DNA from: Glaciecola sp965660815 | Lineage (GTDB): Bacteria > Pseudomonadota > Gammaproteobacteria > Enterobacterales > Alteromonadaceae | Length of the DNA stretch: 64,000 nt | Assembly: GCA_965660815.1 (NCBI GenBank) | Contig: CBFIBG010000089.1 | Location: 186,001 to 250,000 of the forward strand | Direction: 5' to 3' | Part shown: positions 63,401 through 64,000 of the stretch, piece by piece | Layout of the letters: the number at the start of each line of letters is the position of its first letter | Position numbering within the stretch: position 1 is the stretch's first letter | Made by a program: the position numbers and the translations under genes | The notes under the pieces: generated by a model | Told to the model about the DNA's origin: nothing | The model's input: the letters and a program-made list of their open reading frames with translations, nothing else | Database searches by the model: none

Positions 63401-64000
63401 CGGAAATACCATTAATAATACAACTGGAGAGACCTTTATTGGCTTTGCAGAGCTTGTGTGTCAGTCGAATTTTTCTTTTTTGCAAGCAGGGTCTCACCCT
63501 GAAGAACTTGTTCGACAGGCTTATTTTCTAGGTTATGACGCATTAGCCATTACTGACGAATGCTCAGTCGCTGGAGTAGTAAGGGCCTATTCAGAAATAG
63601 AAAAGAATCATATCCCGCTAAAGTTAATTGTAGGCACTCAATTTATCTATAAGGGACAAAAGTTAACCTTTATTTGCCCAGATAAAAGTGCGTATAAAGA
63701 ATGTTGTCGAATCATCACTAATGCAAGAAGAAGAGCGAAAAAAGGCACCTATGAGTTATCCGATTGGGATATAAAATCGTGCAAGTACTGTTTTTGCCTA
63801 TGGCAACCACAAGGCTCACAAAGGCTGTCGAAAGAACAGAAAAGTATCAACGAAGCATTTGCTCTTTGGCTACTAAAACATTTTCAAGAACGTTTATTCT
63901 TAGTGGCTAAACGCTGGTTAACGGCCAACGAACTAGACTATCTAGCCTATTGTCAAACCTTGTCTGAAAACTTAGACATTCCAGTCATTGCAAGTTCATG
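63384..64000 (+). CDS. dnaE2: Error-prone DNA polymerase DnaE2, N-terminal part
   Basis: A frame starting at the ATG at 63384 inside the end of imuB runs 205 codons to the window edge. It begins a PHP domain: FAELVCQSNFSFLQAGSHPEELVRQA, then ALAITDECSVAGVVRAYSE and IVGTQFIY. This is the usual DnaE2 beginning, and the order imuA-imuB-dnaE2 confirms it. The catalytic palm lies beyond the window. It should copy damaged DNA with low fidelity under SOS control. Confidence 0.94.
   Translation, partial: MVSSFNGNTINNTTGETFIGFAELVCQSNFSFLQAGSHPEELVRQAYFLGYDALAITDECSVAGVVRAYSEIEKNHIPLKLIVGTQFIYKGQKLTFICPDKSAYKECCRIITNARRRAKKGTYELSDWDIKSCKYCFCLWQPQGSQRLSKEQKSINEAFALWLLKHFQERLFLVAKRWLTANELDYLAYCQTLSENLDIPVIASS

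Noticed and set aside
1..64000. CRISPR array or intact insertion sequence
   Set aside because: No series of regularly spaced identical repeats and no transposase gene was seen; the only tandem repeat is the 14-base tract at 51.9 kb.

Overview
This 64 kb window reads as chromosomal DNA of a marine gammaproteobacterium, most likely in the Alteromonadales (Alteromonas/Glaciecola/Paraglaciecola type). That placement is an inference from gene content: a DUF1820 protein, an RhtA-type exporter, exported S9 and DUF885 peptidases, a TonB receptor, a MoxR/Bat operon with fused BatB-BatC, and a LexA-controlled imuA-imuB-dnaE2 cassette. The DNA is AT-rich, and genes lie on both strands in short operons. 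There is no prophage, no intact insertion sequence and no CRISPR array.

Region by region: 1-5.2 kb holds a truncated M28 peptidase, a TetR regulator, a DUF1820 protein, a DUF885 lipoprotein peptidase, an 850 bp non-coding stretch rich in small inverted repeats, and a secreted repeat protein. 5.4-7.4 kb holds a BLUF blue-light sensor, a D-2-hydroxyacid dehydrogenase and the manganese exporter mntP. 8-15.3 kb holds an S9 peptidase, a UvrD-type helicase carrying an inserted DEDDh exonuclease, and a GT4 glycosyltransferase. 15.5-21.2 kb is an ABC-2 exporter operon (ATPase and two permeases) followed by a TonB-dependent receptor, preceded by two tandem palindromic operator-like sites.

22.6-27.4 kb is a probable cell-wall sugar/peptide salvage operon (PH-domain protein, sodium symporter, MurQ, M14 peptidase). 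27.5-34.5 kb is a MoxR-DUF58-DUF4381-BatA-BatBC-BatD operon with overlapping genes. A remarkable run of small palindromes separates it from the divergent gene at 34.9 kb. 35-46 kb holds a uracil-DNA glycosylase-like gene, an S9 lipoprotein peptidase, a DUF1460 protein, an oligopeptide ABC importer (oppA, B, C and a fused oppDF) and a PAS-PAS-GGDEF diguanylate cyclase.

46-58 kb is the more accessory part. It holds three 2-oxoglutarate/Fe(II)-type oxygenase-like genes, an RhtA-like exporter, a membrane-anchored XRE regulator paired with a small membrane protein and three upstream direct repeats, tRNA-Arg, a 14-bp minisatellite, a 5'-truncated PEP-CTERM pseudogene, and a TIR-membrane-TPR protein with a small partner gene. 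58-64 kb holds a double-cupin protein, a ChaC-type gamma-glutamylcyclotransferase, an M20 amidohydrolase, and the SOS mutagenesis cassette running off the right edge.

No single completely unknown machine is obvious. The best candidates for something undescribed are the TIR-TM-TPR pair, the membrane XRE pair with its repeat sites, the helicase-exonuclease, and the palindrome cluster at 34.6-34.8 kb.
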